From contig CAYPIE010000001.1 of assembly GCA_964410665.1 (NCBI GenBank), forward strand, positions 124,001-188,000: a DNA stretch of 64,000 nt, written 5' to 3'. The notes below the pieces were generated by a model. The model had not been told where the DNA came from, searched no databases, and was given only the letters and a program-made list of their open reading frames with translations. Position numbers and translations under genes: made by a program. Each line of letters opens with the position of its first letter. The first letter of the stretch is position 1. Shown here piece after piece: positions 56,746 through 64,000 of this stretch. This DNA is from CAYPIE01 sp964410665. Its GTDB lineage: Bacteria; Planctomycetota; Planctomycetia; Gemmatales; Gemmataceae.

Positions 56746-56892
56746 AATGGACTCCTGGCCCAGGTGTGCTAGACGTATCTCAGGGGATGCACCATAATGC
56801 CCCCTGCTCGGACCGGCTTGAGCCGATGAGCTCGGAACTGCCGCGGTCCTTGGGGCTGGGTACGATCATTTCGCTCTTTCGGGAGTCACTGG

Positions 56893-57618
56893 ATGGCCGA
56901 ACTGTTGCGTCAGATCCAGGAAGTCTTTCTGAACCTTTTTGACAGTCAGCAGCTCATGGCCACGTTGGCCCAGCCAGAGATCACCGTTGCCGCGTTTATC
57001 GCCTTGAACCTCATCATCTTCACCGAAACCGGACTGTTGGTCGGCTTTTTTCTCCCCGGCGATTCGCTGCTGGTCACGACAGGGATCGTGGCATTCAATG
57101 CGGATTGGCACTTACCGCTACTGATGATTACCCTGAGCACAGCGGCCATCGTCGGTGATACCGTGGGGTATTGGATTGGCTATCAAGCCGGCCCCAAGCT
57201 ATTTACTCGGGAACAATCCTTTTTCTTCCGTAAGGATTACCTCGTCTACGCGCAAAGATTTTATGAACGGCATGGTGGAAAAACCATTGTTATTGCGCGG
57301 TTTATTCCATTTTTACGGACATTTGCTCCGGTGGTTGCCGGTATTGGTCGCATGCATTATCCACGCTTCCTGGCTTACAATGTGTTTGGTGGAATTGGTT
57401 GGATTTGCAGTATGCTGCTGGTGGGCTATTATCTGACCCCGTTGCTCGAAGAACCTCTTCGGCGGGTGTTTGGACCGGAGTTCAAGATCCAAAAAAATAT
57501 CGACCTAATCATTCTGGTCGTCGTATTTATCTCGATTGCCCCGGGCTTGTATGCCTTTGCCCAGCGTTATTTGAAGCGGGATCGAACTCCCAGCGACAAG
57601 ACGAGTTCGGTGGTCTGA
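56893..57618 (+). CDS. DedA family membrane protein
   Basis: Inner-membrane protein of 241 aa of the DedA family, implicated in undecaprenyl phosphate or lipid flipping. Motifs are ETGLLVGFFLPGDSLLVTTG near residues 50-70, GDTVGYWIGYQAGPKLF near 90, and the FYERHGGKTIVIARFIPFLR motif near 135, which holds the conserved ARFIPxxR. The length is typical. GGGAG lies 7 nt before the ATG. It is single, with a strong terminator after it, and is separate from the VTT fusion gene at 22 kb. Confidence 0.9.
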   Translation: MAELLRQIQEVFLNLFDSQQLMATLAQPEITVAAFIALNLIIFTETGLLVGFFLPGDSLLVTTGIVAFNADWHLPLLMITLSTAAIVGDTVGYWIGYQAGPKLFTREQSFFFRKDYLVYAQRFYERHGGKTIVIARFIPFLRTFAPVVAGIGRMHYPRFLAYNVFGGIGWICSMLLVGYYLTPLLEEPLRRVFGPEFKIQKNIDLIILVVVFISIAPGLYAFAQRYLKRDRTPSDKTSSVV

Positions 57619-57628
57619 TCGTTGTTCG

Positions 57629-57668
57629 CATTGGCCGGGTGAGCCGCCATGTGCTCGCCAGGCCAATG
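57629..57668. terminator. Strong stem-loop between convergent genes
   Basis: CATTGGCC (57629-57636) pairs with GGCCAATG (57661-57668), and inside it GGTGAGC (57638-57644) pairs with GCTCGCC (57653-57659) with one wobble, making about 15 bp of stem with one mismatch. It lies between the convergent DedA and small secreted protein genes. Confidence 0.7.
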
Positions 57669-57726
57669 GAATATGAAGTTCATTGGGTTGATGCGCCGCG
57701 GGGACCATCTGTGTTGCTCAATGGAA

Positions 57727-58209
57727 TCACTTGAGGGCTTTCAACCACTTATCAAAAGCTTCTTTGTGTTTAGCGATGGTTTTGGCCGGGCCGGTTACTT
57801 TGATGTAGTACGGACCATTGGAGGTAGGAACAATCACCCCGAGTAAGCGTGCGTTGCTTTTCCCCATGAAGGTTCCATTCACGTCCAAGTAGCTCGCCTC
57901 CGTCCCCGCGATCTTCATACTCGTCGTTTTGGCCTCGCCATCGAGCGGAGCCATCTGCATTTTCCACCGGGCCAGGTTCGCTTTGACCCCCCCCGCACCC
58001 GCTTTGCCGAAGTAGTAGACAATCATTTGCGCGACCTCGGCACCTTCGGCTTTGGGCCAGGTGCACTGGAAGACCCGCATTTGGCTGGTCGGTTTGCTGA
58101 TCTTCCATTCCTTGGGAGCTTCCGCCTTGAGCGGTCCGAGCTTGACCTCTTCTGCGGCGAGACCGCTGACCGCCCCCAGAAGGCAAGCGAGTGTAACCAG
58201 TCCACGCAT
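57727..58209 (-). CDS. Small exported protein, no recognised family
   Basis: Hypothetical protein of 160 aa with a clear signal peptide (MRGLVTLACLLGAVSGLAAE). The mature part runs EVKLGPLKAEAPKEWKI, then VFQCTWPKAEGAEVAQMIVY and later YLDVNGTFMGKSNARL, YYIKVTGPAKTIAKHKEAF. It is Lys/Ala-rich with a beta-alpha layout like small periplasmic domains. ATG 58209 follows GGGAGG by 6 nt; GTG 58227 is less likely. No function can be assigned. Confidence 0.7.
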   Translation of the reverse strand: MRGLVTLACLLGAVSGLAAEEVKLGPLKAEAPKEWKISKPTSQMRVFQCTWPKAEGAEVAQMIVYYFGKAGAGGVKANLARWKMQMAPLDGEAKTTSMKIAGTEASYLDVNGTFMGKSNARLLGVIVPTSNGPYYIKVTGPAKTIAKHKEAFDKWLKALK

Positions 58210-58307
58210 AACATACCTCCCTATCACATGTACTTTACCGAACCCATTCCCGTAGCAGGATTGCCGTGGAACGCGACTATTGTAGGGACTTGGCCGGGGA
58301 AAAGCCG

Positions 58308-58625
58308 TTATTCCAAGATCGCCAGCAGACTCTGCATCTCACTTAAGGCATGGTCATTGCCTTGAAGGCGGGCGGCTTCAATGCCGGCTTGCAACACCGT
58401 GCAGGCTTCCGGGTCTCGGCCCAGGCGGTTCAATGCTTGGGCGGCCATGAGATAAGCTGGCACATAGGCTTCCTCGGCCAAGAGTTCCTGCAATTGCATG
58501 ACCCCGGTCGCATCGTCACCGTGGCTGATGTACTCCATGGCCAGGCCATAACGTAAGAAGGAATCCTTGGGATCCTCGGCCAGCATGGCTTCAATTTGTT
58601 GCATCCGCGGCGTTTTCGTCACCAT
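58308..58625 (-). CDS. Small TPR-containing protein
   Basis: Cytoplasmic protein of 105 aa that consists of about two and a half TPR-like repeats: SFLRYGLAMEYISHGDDATG, EAYVPAYLMAAQALNRLGRD and ACTVLQAGIEAARLQGNDHA. ATG 58625 is chosen; the longer frame from 58700 adds a poor N-terminus. It probably mediates protein contact; the partner is unknown. It lies about 100 bp after the small exported-protein gene's start on the same strand. Confidence 0.75.
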   Translation of the reverse strand: MVTKTPRMQQIEAMLAEDPKDSFLRYGLAMEYISHGDDATGVMQLQELLAEEAYVPAYLMAAQALNRLGRDPEACTVLQAGIEAARLQGNDHALSEMQSLLAILE

Positions 58626-58929
58626 CGAGGGCACTCCAGAATCAGACGCACACAAGACATATACTCGGGGAACTCGCTTGACTCGTGGCAATCGCCACAA
58701 GAGCTACACCCGCCATGTTAAGCTCCTTCGCTGCGATCTGGCCAGAGAATGCCGCCAAGCCGGGGGACTGAGGCAAGCAAGGTACAATTCCGCTCTTCGG
58801 GAAACCGACCTTTGGGAAGCAGGCCGCGGAGGGCACATGCGGTAGCTCTCCGAGGTTCACGATCCTGCGCCTGGATCATCGGAGGCCGCGACTGTCGGCC
58901 CATCGGCTCCCGAAAGGACTGGGGACATC
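58626..58929. other. Intergenic region between TPR gene and htrA
   Basis: No gene with recognisable features is present on either strand. The region should hold divergent promoters for the TPR protein and HtrA-type genes; a small GTGGC-AATC-GCCAC hairpin at about 58685-58698 was noted. No convincing promoter was assigned. Confidence 0.4.
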
Positions 58930-60300
58930 ATGTTCAGCCGTGCGCTTCCTACCCTCGTGGTCCTGAACTGGCTTGTTGTTGTCGGCCCATCGTTCTCGGC
59001 GGAAAGCCCGTCCGGCACCCCCGAATCACCACGTAGGACCCCGATCGTCCGCGTGGTGCAGGCGGTCCAAGGGGCAATTGTCAACATTCACAGTGAACGT
59101 ACCGTGAACACGCCTGCCCTTGACGATTGGCCCCTCGGCGTAAGCCGCCAACGCGTCAACGGTATGGGCACGGGCATTATTCTCGATCCCCGTGGTTATA
59201 TTATTACCAATAATCACGTGGTCGAGGATGTCTTGTCGCTACGCGTTCGACTGCAAGATGGCACCACTTACCCCGCCCAAGTATTTGCACGGGATGCCAA
59301 GAACGATCTGGCCTTGCTCAAAGTTACCACCCAAAGGCCGTTACCCACGCTTCCTCTGGGAACGGCCCGGGATCTGATACTCGGCGAGCCAGTGATCGCC
59401 ATCGGCAACGCCTACGGGTACGAGCATACGGTGACGACCGGAATTGTAAGTGCGTTCAATCGCGATGTGGAATTAAACAAACAAATTGCGTACAAGGCGT
59501 TGATTCAGACCAATGCAAGCATCAATCCAGGCAATAGTGGCGGACCCCTACTGAATATCCATGGGGAACTGATTGGCGTCAATGTGGCGATTCGAGCCGG
59601 TGCCCAGGGTATTGCCTTTGCCATTCCAGTCGACAGCATGTTGGCCTCGGCAGCCCGAATGCTTCGCAGCCAACGACGTCCGTTGAGTTCCTTTGGACTG
59701 TTTCTTGAAGACGAGGTGGATGCTCGCGATCACCCCGTCAAACGCACCGTTCGGGTCCAACGTTGTGTCGATGGGAGTCCCGCAGCTCGCGCAGGCATTC
59801 AAGCAGGTGATCGAGTTGTCTCGGTGGGCGAACTTGCCACCCACACAGCCTTCGATGTGGAGCGGGGGATCTTGCATCAGCCCGCGGGGCAACCGCTAGC
59901 CATCGAGTTGGAGCGTCAAGGAGTTGCCAAACGCGTGATGGTCATTCTCCAGGAGAAGCCCCTCCAATCCTATCCATCGAAAGACGTCTGCTGGCAGCAA
60001 CTCGGACTACGGGTGCAACCTGTACCGCCTGCGATGGTGGCTCGGATCAACCCCCAACTGCAGGGGGGATTGACCGTGCTTGAAGTACGGCCCGATAGTC
60101 CTGCGGCGACAGCGAACCTCCGGCCCAATGATATTCTGATTGGTCTTCAAGTGGGAAATGACCAATGGCAAACGATCAGTCATGAGAATGTTCTATATAT
60201 CTTGATGCGACCTGAGATCGAGGAGCAGCAACCAATGCAGTTCTACATCATCCGAGATGGTCAGGTCCTGCGGGGCTGGCTTGGGCTCCCGATCGGATAA
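58930..60300 (+). CDS. HtrA/DegP-type serine protease with two PDZ domains
   Basis: Periplasmic trypsin-fold protease of 456 aa. A signal peptide (about residues 1-24, cleavage near SFSA) leads to the catalytic triad His96 in ITNNHVVED, Asp126 in KNDLALLKV and Ser203 in INPGNSGGPLL. Two PDZ-type domains follow at about 250-345 (VQRCVDGSPAARAGIQAGDR) and 365-455 (VLEVRPDSPAATANLRPNDI). The fold, triad and two-PDZ layout match DegP/DegQ-type quality-control proteases, but the length is shorter than E. coli DegP. GGGGA precedes the ATG. Confidence 0.9.
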   Translation: MFSRALPTLVVLNWLVVVGPSFSAESPSGTPESPRRTPIVRVVQAVQGAIVNIHSERTVNTPALDDWPLGVSRQRVNGMGTGIILDPRGYIITNNHVVEDVLSLRVRLQDGTTYPAQVFARDAKNDLALLKVTTQRPLPTLPLGTARDLILGEPVIAIGNAYGYEHTVTTGIVSAFNRDVELNKQIAYKALIQTNASINPGNSGGPLLNIHGELIGVNVAIRAGAQGIAFAIPVDSMLASAARMLRSQRRPLSSFGLFLEDEVDARDHPVKRTVRVQRCVDGSPAARAGIQAGDRVVSVGELATHTAFDVERGILHQPAGQPLAIELERQGVAKRVMVILQEKPLQSYPSKDVCWQQLGLRVQPVPPAMVARINPQLQGGLTVLEVRPDSPAATANLRPNDILIGLQVGNDQWQTISHENVLYILMRPEIEEQQPMQFYIIRDGQVLRGWLGLPIG

Positions 60301-60308
60301 GTCGAGGT

Positions 60309-60331
60309 CCGGTTGGCACAGGTCAAACCGG
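60309..60331 (+). terminator. Probable terminator after htrA-type gene
   Basis: CCGGTT (60309-60314) pairs with AACCGG (60326-60331) with an 11-nt loop, followed by CGCTAGTTTT on the plus strand. It lies 8 bp after the protease stop and just before the end of the convergent rplX gene. Confidence 0.5.
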
Positions 60332-60333
60332 CG

Positions 60334-60687
60334 CTAGTTTTGCCCACGGGCATATCGTTCGCGGGGTGGGGAGACGGTGCCGAGGCTGGCACCGCTCTTC
60401 TTGGCGTAGCGTTCCTTGGTGCCATCGTCGAGGTAGCGTACGCCAATCCGAGTGGGGGAGTTGGTCTGCGGATCAATCAGCATGACATTCGATATGTCAA
60501 TCGGCATTTCTTTAGAAAGTCGTCCCCCTTGGGGGTTCTGCCGGCTCGGCTTGAGGTGACGTTGAACCCGATTGACGCCCTCAACGACGACCTTCCCTTT
60601 CTTCCGGTCGACGCTAATCACTTTGCCCTTCTTGCCCTTGTCGTTGCCAGTCATGACTTGGACCATGTCATTCTTACGGATCAACAT
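60334..60687 (-). CDS. rplX: 50S ribosomal protein L24 (isolated gene)
   Basis: Large-subunit assembly-initiator protein L24, 117 aa. The KOW motif reads VQVMTGNDKGKKGKVISVDR at about residues 9-28, followed by VVVEGVNRVQRHLKPSRQNP, which carries the usual HxKP stretch. It ends with a basic tail longer than usual by about 10 residues. L24 normally lies between rplN and rplE in the spc operon; here both neighbours are unrelated convergent or divergent genes (htrA-type and sulfatase), so this is a relocated single gene. Confidence 0.94.
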   Translation of the reverse strand: MLIRKNDMVQVMTGNDKGKKGKVISVDRKKGKVVVEGVNRVQRHLKPSRQNPQGGRLSKEMPIDISNVMLIDPQTNSPTRIGVRYLDDGTKERYAKKSGASLGTVSPPRERYARGQN

Positions 60688-60998
60688 CGTCGTACTTCCC
60701 TAAACCCCAACATCATTTGGCAGCAAATACCGTATTATACACGCAACCACATGATCTACCAGCTGAGCTGGAAAAATTGTACTTGCGTGGTGGGATGAGA
60801 TTGAGACTGTTGATAGATTCAACGGATTCCTCTATTGGAGATGGCCATCTCGGTCCCCGCAGATTTCATCGGGCGAGTTGCACTGGTCTTGTGTTCCCTT
60901 CTCCGGTTCTCCTCGCAGCCGCTAGATCTTCCCTGGCAATCAGGTTACGGTACTGACATCGACTTCCATGACCTTTCACCGGCCCAGGAGCTCTCCTG
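60688..60998. other. Intergenic region between rplX and sulfatase gene
   Basis: No gene was recognised in these 311 bp. On the minus strand the TATAAT at 60732-60737 (within GTGTATAATACGG) is a candidate -10 box for rplX, though no good -35 was found. A GCTCAGCTGGTAG stretch resembles a tRNA D-arm but the rest of a tRNA is absent. Just before the sulfatase gene CAGGAG (60985-60990) and CTCCTG (60993-60998) form an inverted repeat over the ribosome-binding site. Confidence 0.4.
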
Positions 60999-62414
60999 AT
61001 GCATAAGCTTAACCGCTTGCTTGGCGGACTCTGTGCACTTGCCGCTGCATTCACCGGGTCTTTGCATGCCGCCGAGCAACCGCCAAATATTGTGATCATC
61101 TTTACCGATGATCAAGGCTACGCGGACCTAGGCTGTTTCGGCGCCAAAGGTTTTACCACCCCGCATCTGGATCGCATGGCTCAAGAAGGGATGCGGTTTA
61201 CCAACTTTTATGTCGCACAAGCGGTCTGTTCCGCCTCGCGGGCGGCTCTACTCACGGGCTGTTATCCAAATCGAATTGGCATTCAGGGAGCGCTGGGACC
61301 CAACAGCAAAATTGGCATCCATGCAAATGAGATTACGCTTGCCGAGCTACTTAAACCGCTCGGCTATGCCACCGCGATTTATGGTAAATGGCATCTGGGC
61401 GATCACCCACAATTTCTGCCCACGCGGCATGGCTTTGATGAGTATTTTGGGCTGCCTTACTCCAATGACATGTGGCCCAAGCACCCGACCAATAAAAGCT
61501 TCCCACCGCTTAAGCTCATTCAAGGCGAAACGATTATTGAGCGCGACCCCGATCAGCGCCAACTGACCGGCTGGTATACCGAGAGGGCTGTCCAGTTCAT
61601 TGCCAAGCACAAAGACCAGCCGTTTTTCCTGTATGTGCCCCATTCGATGCCGCATGTGCCACTGTTTGTAAGTTCCCAGTTTCGCGGGAAGTCGGAGCAG
61701 GGCCTTTATGGCGATGTGATCATGGAAATCGATCATTCGGTCGGGAGGATTCGCAAGGCACTCGAACAAGCAGGTGTGGCCGAGAACACCTTGGTGGTCT
61801 TTACCTCGGACAATGGTCCCTGGCTTTCTTACGGCAACCATGCTGGATCGGCAGGTCTGCTGCGTGAGGGCAAAGGCACTACCTGGGAAGGGGGCGTGCG
61901 TGAACCAACCGTCATGGTCTGGCCCGGGACGATTCCCCCGGGCACGGTGTGCCATGAACCGGTGATGACCATTGACCTGTTGCCGACGATTGCCCAACTC
62001 ACTGGGGCAACACTTCCAGCCCACCCGATCGACGGGAAGAACATTGCCTCACTGTTACGAAGGGATGCAAACGCTCGCTCGCCGCATAAAGCTTTGTATT
62101 TTTACTGGGGCCGTGAACTACAAGCGCTGCGGGCGGGCAAGTGGAAGCTCCACTTTCCACACCGCTATCGAACTCTTGGGGATACGCCGCCAGGTAAAGA
62201 TGGGCTGCCCGCCCGCTATTCCCAGAAGAACACCGAACTTGCACTGTTTGACCTCGACGCAGATCCCGGTGAGACCACGAATTGTGCCGAGGATCACCCG
62301 GAAGTGGTCATGCGATTGCAACAACTGGCCGACGTTGCCCGACAGGAACTCGGCGATCGTGCGAAAAACCGAACGGGATCAGGAGTGCGTCCGGTAGGAC
62401 GTGTTTCGCAGTAA
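60999..62414 (+). CDS. Periplasmic sulfatase (arylsulfatase type)
   Basis: Exported sulfatase of 471 aa that probably removes sulfate from sulfated polysaccharides, as many planctomycete enzymes do. A signal peptide (cleavage near LHAAEQ) precedes IVIIFTDDQGYADLGCFG, which supplies the metal-binding Asp pair (37-38). The formylglycine motif CSASRAALLTG starts at Cys77, matching the C-x-A-x-R form made by the maturase. Later come YGKWHLGDH, VVFTSDNGPW and the GGVREPTVMVWPG motif. AGGAG precedes the ATG. The exact substrate is unknown. Confidence 0.92.
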   Translation: MHKLNRLLGGLCALAAAFTGSLHAAEQPPNIVIIFTDDQGYADLGCFGAKGFTTPHLDRMAQEGMRFTNFYVAQAVCSASRAALLTGCYPNRIGIQGALGPNSKIGIHANEITLAELLKPLGYATAIYGKWHLGDHPQFLPTRHGFDEYFGLPYSNDMWPKHPTNKSFPPLKLIQGETIIERDPDQRQLTGWYTERAVQFIAKHKDQPFFLYVPHSMPHVPLFVSSQFRGKSEQGLYGDVIMEIDHSVGRIRKALEQAGVAENTLVVFTSDNGPWLSYGNHAGSAGLLREGKGTTWEGGVREPTVMVWPGTIPPGTVCHEPVMTIDLLPTIAQLTGATLPAHPIDGKNIASLLRRDANARSPHKALYFYWGRELQALRAGKWKLHFPHRYRTLGDTPPGKDGLPARYSQKNTELALFDLDADPGETTNCAEDHPEVVMRLQQLADVARQELGDRAKNRTGSGVRPVGRVSQ

Positions 62415-62435
62415 GGGGCGTCGCGATTGCGGGTA

Positions 62436-63209
62436 TCACACATCGCGATGAGCGAAGCTCAAACATCCCCAGGTGACGGCCGCTAAGGAACTGAGACCGG
62501 TGACGGTGAGTAGTCGACTCACTGTCACCACCGAATAATGTCCCTCAAGCATCGGCGGCAACTGCCGCAGAAATCGCTCCGGGGATGGGTAACCGGCCGG
62601 TAAAAAGGTCAGCAAGAAGCCCCCACCATAAAGAAGGATCCATAATAGCGTGATACCCAGAATGGTACTACTACTCAGGGCACTCAGAGCTACGCCCCAG
62701 GAGACGATGGTAAACAGGATTGCCCATACCACCAACAGGGCGATGAAACTCCCTGCCAAATCCAGTCCCTCATCCAGCAAGAAGTGACTGCTCAGCAGTA
62801 ACCCAGATGCGATGAACGATATGGTACCCAGGATCACCACCAGGCGCGCGTGCCACTTGGCAAGAAAATACTGATAACGACTGATCCCGCGGCTCAGCAC
62901 TGAATCGGCCAGCGTGCCCCGCTCGGCAGAAATCGCACTGACCGCTAACACCACGATCAACGCCATGCTGCCCAGAACCATGCCGCGGAGCAACTCGCCG
63001 GTCAGCTCGACCGCCGACTGAATCAACCCCGCTTCCCAATAGACGCCAAGCCGATAAACCAAATAGCCGAGTGTGGTTGCCAGGGTCACCAGGAACCAGA
63101 GTCGATAGACCCAACTTCGTAGGGTCTGGCGAATATCCGTACATAGCACCGCCCAGTAGGGAAGCCAGCGGTGATAGCGTAAGGGGGTCGGTGTGATCAG
63201 ATTCTCCAT
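62436..63209 (-). CDS. ABC-2 type transporter permease
   Basis: Inner-membrane permease of 257 aa with about six hydrophobic segments, of the ABC-2/NosY-like kind. Features are LVTLATTLGYLVYRLGVYWE, then the cytosolic SAISAERGTLADSVLSRGIS (a typical coupling region) and SRYQYFLAKWHARLVVILGT. Further hydrophobic segments end in a C-terminal helix. The ATPase gene ends 9 bp upstream, so the two form an exporter operon on the minus strand. The cargo is unknown. Confidence 0.78.
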   Translation of the reverse strand: MENLITPTPLRYHRWLPYWAVLCTDIRQTLRSWVYRLWFLVTLATTLGYLVYRLGVYWEAGLIQSAVELTGELLRGMVLGSMALIVVLAVSAISAERGTLADSVLSRGISRYQYFLAKWHARLVVILGTISFIASGLLLSSHFLLDEGLDLAGSFIALLVVWAILFTIVSWGVALSALSSSTILGITLLWILLYGGGFLLTFLPAGYPSPERFLRQLPPMLEGHYSVVTVSRLLTVTGLSSLAAVTWGCLSFAHRDV

Positions 63210-63218
63210 AGCCGTCCC

Positions 63219-64000
63219 TTATGCTGCCTCGGCAGGCTGATACAGCCGAATGAAGCCACGCGATTCTTCTTTTTCCACCAGATCTAAGTAGGCTTGTTCC
63301 GTTTGTTGCCCAACACTGCGCATGCTGATAAGACTCACTTTGTGTTCGCTTAAGAGCATAAACATTTGAGCAAGATTGCCAGTATTCAGACTTTCCTCGG
63401 TGAGTTGGATATCAAGGCGGCGATGCCGCAACTGGACTTTTTTGTACTCATTGGGCAAAGCCTTGAGTTGCTGCACGACCTTGGTGATTGCTTTTTGCTC
63501 GCCTTCAAGGTCCAGCTCATAATGATTCTTTCGAATGCGTCCTTTCAGCTCCCCCAGCGAACCATGAAAGATCATCTGCCCGCGTGATAGCACCGCGGCA
63601 TGATTGCACACCTCATCGACATCGGAGAGGTTGTGACTCGAAAGAATCAGAGTTTTTGCGCTTGCAAGATTTTTGATTAGTTCGAGCATGCTACGCCGCG
63701 CCTCGATGTCGAGGCCATGGGTGGGTTCATCCCAAATCAACAGGTCTGGCTCATTGATCAAACTGGCAGCCACCGCCAGACGAGCGGTCATCCCGACGGA
63801 AAAGCCTGAAATCGGTTGGCCGGCGTGCGGCAACAGATCCACCGCACGGATCAATGAAGCTAGACGTGGCTTCCGGGCATTGGCCGACAGCCCAAACAAC
63901 CGAGCCATGTAGTCTAGATAGGTAATCGGCGTCATGCCACGTGGAAACTGCGGGTTGGTGGGAATGTAACCAATGCGGCGGCGCAAGCCTGCCGCGTTTG
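63219..64000 (-). CDS. ABC transporter ATP-binding protein (5' end off window)
   Basis: ATPase partner of the permease, running off the right edge, so the Walker A motif is not in view. Visible parts are the Q-loop region RRRIGYIPTNPQFPRGMTP, the signature-like ISGFSVGMTARLAVAASLI, Walker B DLLIWDEPTHGLD and switch His LILSSHNLSDVDEVCNHA. The C-terminal tail of about 100 residues is a regulatory-like domain. The open frame continues unbroken to the edge, so the true start is beyond it. With the permease it forms an ABC-2 exporter. Confidence 0.85.
   Translation of the reverse strand, partial: NAAGLRRRIGYIPTNPQFPRGMTPITYLDYMARLFGLSANARKPRLASLIRAVDLLPHAGQPISGFSVGMTARLAVAASLINEPDLLIWDEPTHGLDIEARRSMLELIKNLASAKTLILSSHNLSDVDEVCNHAAVLSRGQMIFHGSLGELKGRIRKNHYELDLEGEQKAITKVVQQLKALPNEYKKVQLRHRRLDIQLTEESLNTGNLAQMFMLLSEHKVSLISMRSVGQQTEQAYLDLVEKEESRGFIRLYQPAEAA

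Noticed and set aside
60755..60769. tRNA D-arm-like sequence on the minus strand before rplX
   Set aside because: The stretch resembles AGCTCAGCTGGTAGA, but no acceptor stem, anticodon stem or TTC-containing T-arm follows at the right spacing, so no tRNA was called.
61347..62024. 225-residue open frame on the minus strand inside the sulfatase gene
   Set aside because: Antisense to a sulfatase with intact catalytic motifs and without own features.

Overview
The window looks like chromosomal DNA of a planctomycete, probably close to the Gemmata/Isosphaera side, although the sequence alone does not fix the genus. The evidence is lineage-typical: a DUF1559 pseudopilin-like protein, a planctomycete-type cytochrome c joined to WD40 repeats, a periplasmic sulfatase, a very large surface protein carrying the LEDRVTP-type N-terminal motif, TIM-barrel sugar epimerases, and an LPS-type Kdo synthase. 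No rRNA or tRNA genes, CRISPR arrays, insertion sequences or prophage were found.

Layout. 1-4.4 kb: the S10 ribosomal protein operon on the minus strand (rpsJ, rplD, rplW, rplB, rpsS, rplV, rpsC), with rplC (L3) absent from its usual place. 4.5-10.4 kb: dprA, cstA and a K+-dependent membrane pyrophosphatase. 10.7-19.7 kb: a TIM-barrel epimerase, then a minus-strand run of a glycosyltransferase-like protein, a nitrilase-family hydrolase, a Wzz/BY-kinase-like chain-length protein, an S1-domain protein and an exported amidase. 19.8-31.3 kb: a plus-strand run with a sugar epimerase/PHP-like hydrolase pair, a VTT-domain membrane fusion, the cytochrome c-WD40 protein, kdsA coupled to a lipoprotein, and a CBM9-like protein. 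31.4-37.8 kb: the giant surface protein and a DUF481 outer-membrane protein. 38.0-41.7 kb: a nucleotide-sugar cluster (rfbF, RmlC-like, RmlD-like) and an MmgE/PrpD protein.

41.7-53.1 kb is the most interesting part: a cobalamin region in three transcription blocks. One is DUF7002-cobT-cobS (minus), one is cobQ-cobO (plus), and one is a minus-strand operon that begins with a clear cobalamin riboswitch, then a DUF1559 pseudopilin-like gene, then btuC-btuD-cbiB-cobC-cobU-btuF. The DUF1559 gene sits where an outer-membrane B12 receptor might be expected, which suggests an undescribed planctomycete B12-uptake component. Together the genes cover import of cobalamin or cobinamide, adenosylation, cobyric acid amidation, aminopropanol attachment and nucleotide-loop assembly. 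No corrin-ring genes are present here.

53.2-64 kb: a TPR metalloprotease, a TylF-like methyltransferase, a DedA protein, two small proteins, an HtrA-type protease, an isolated rplX (L24) away from any other ribosomal gene, a sulfatase, and an ABC-2 exporter whose ATPase runs off the right edge. Several convergent gene pairs are separated by good inverted-repeat terminators.
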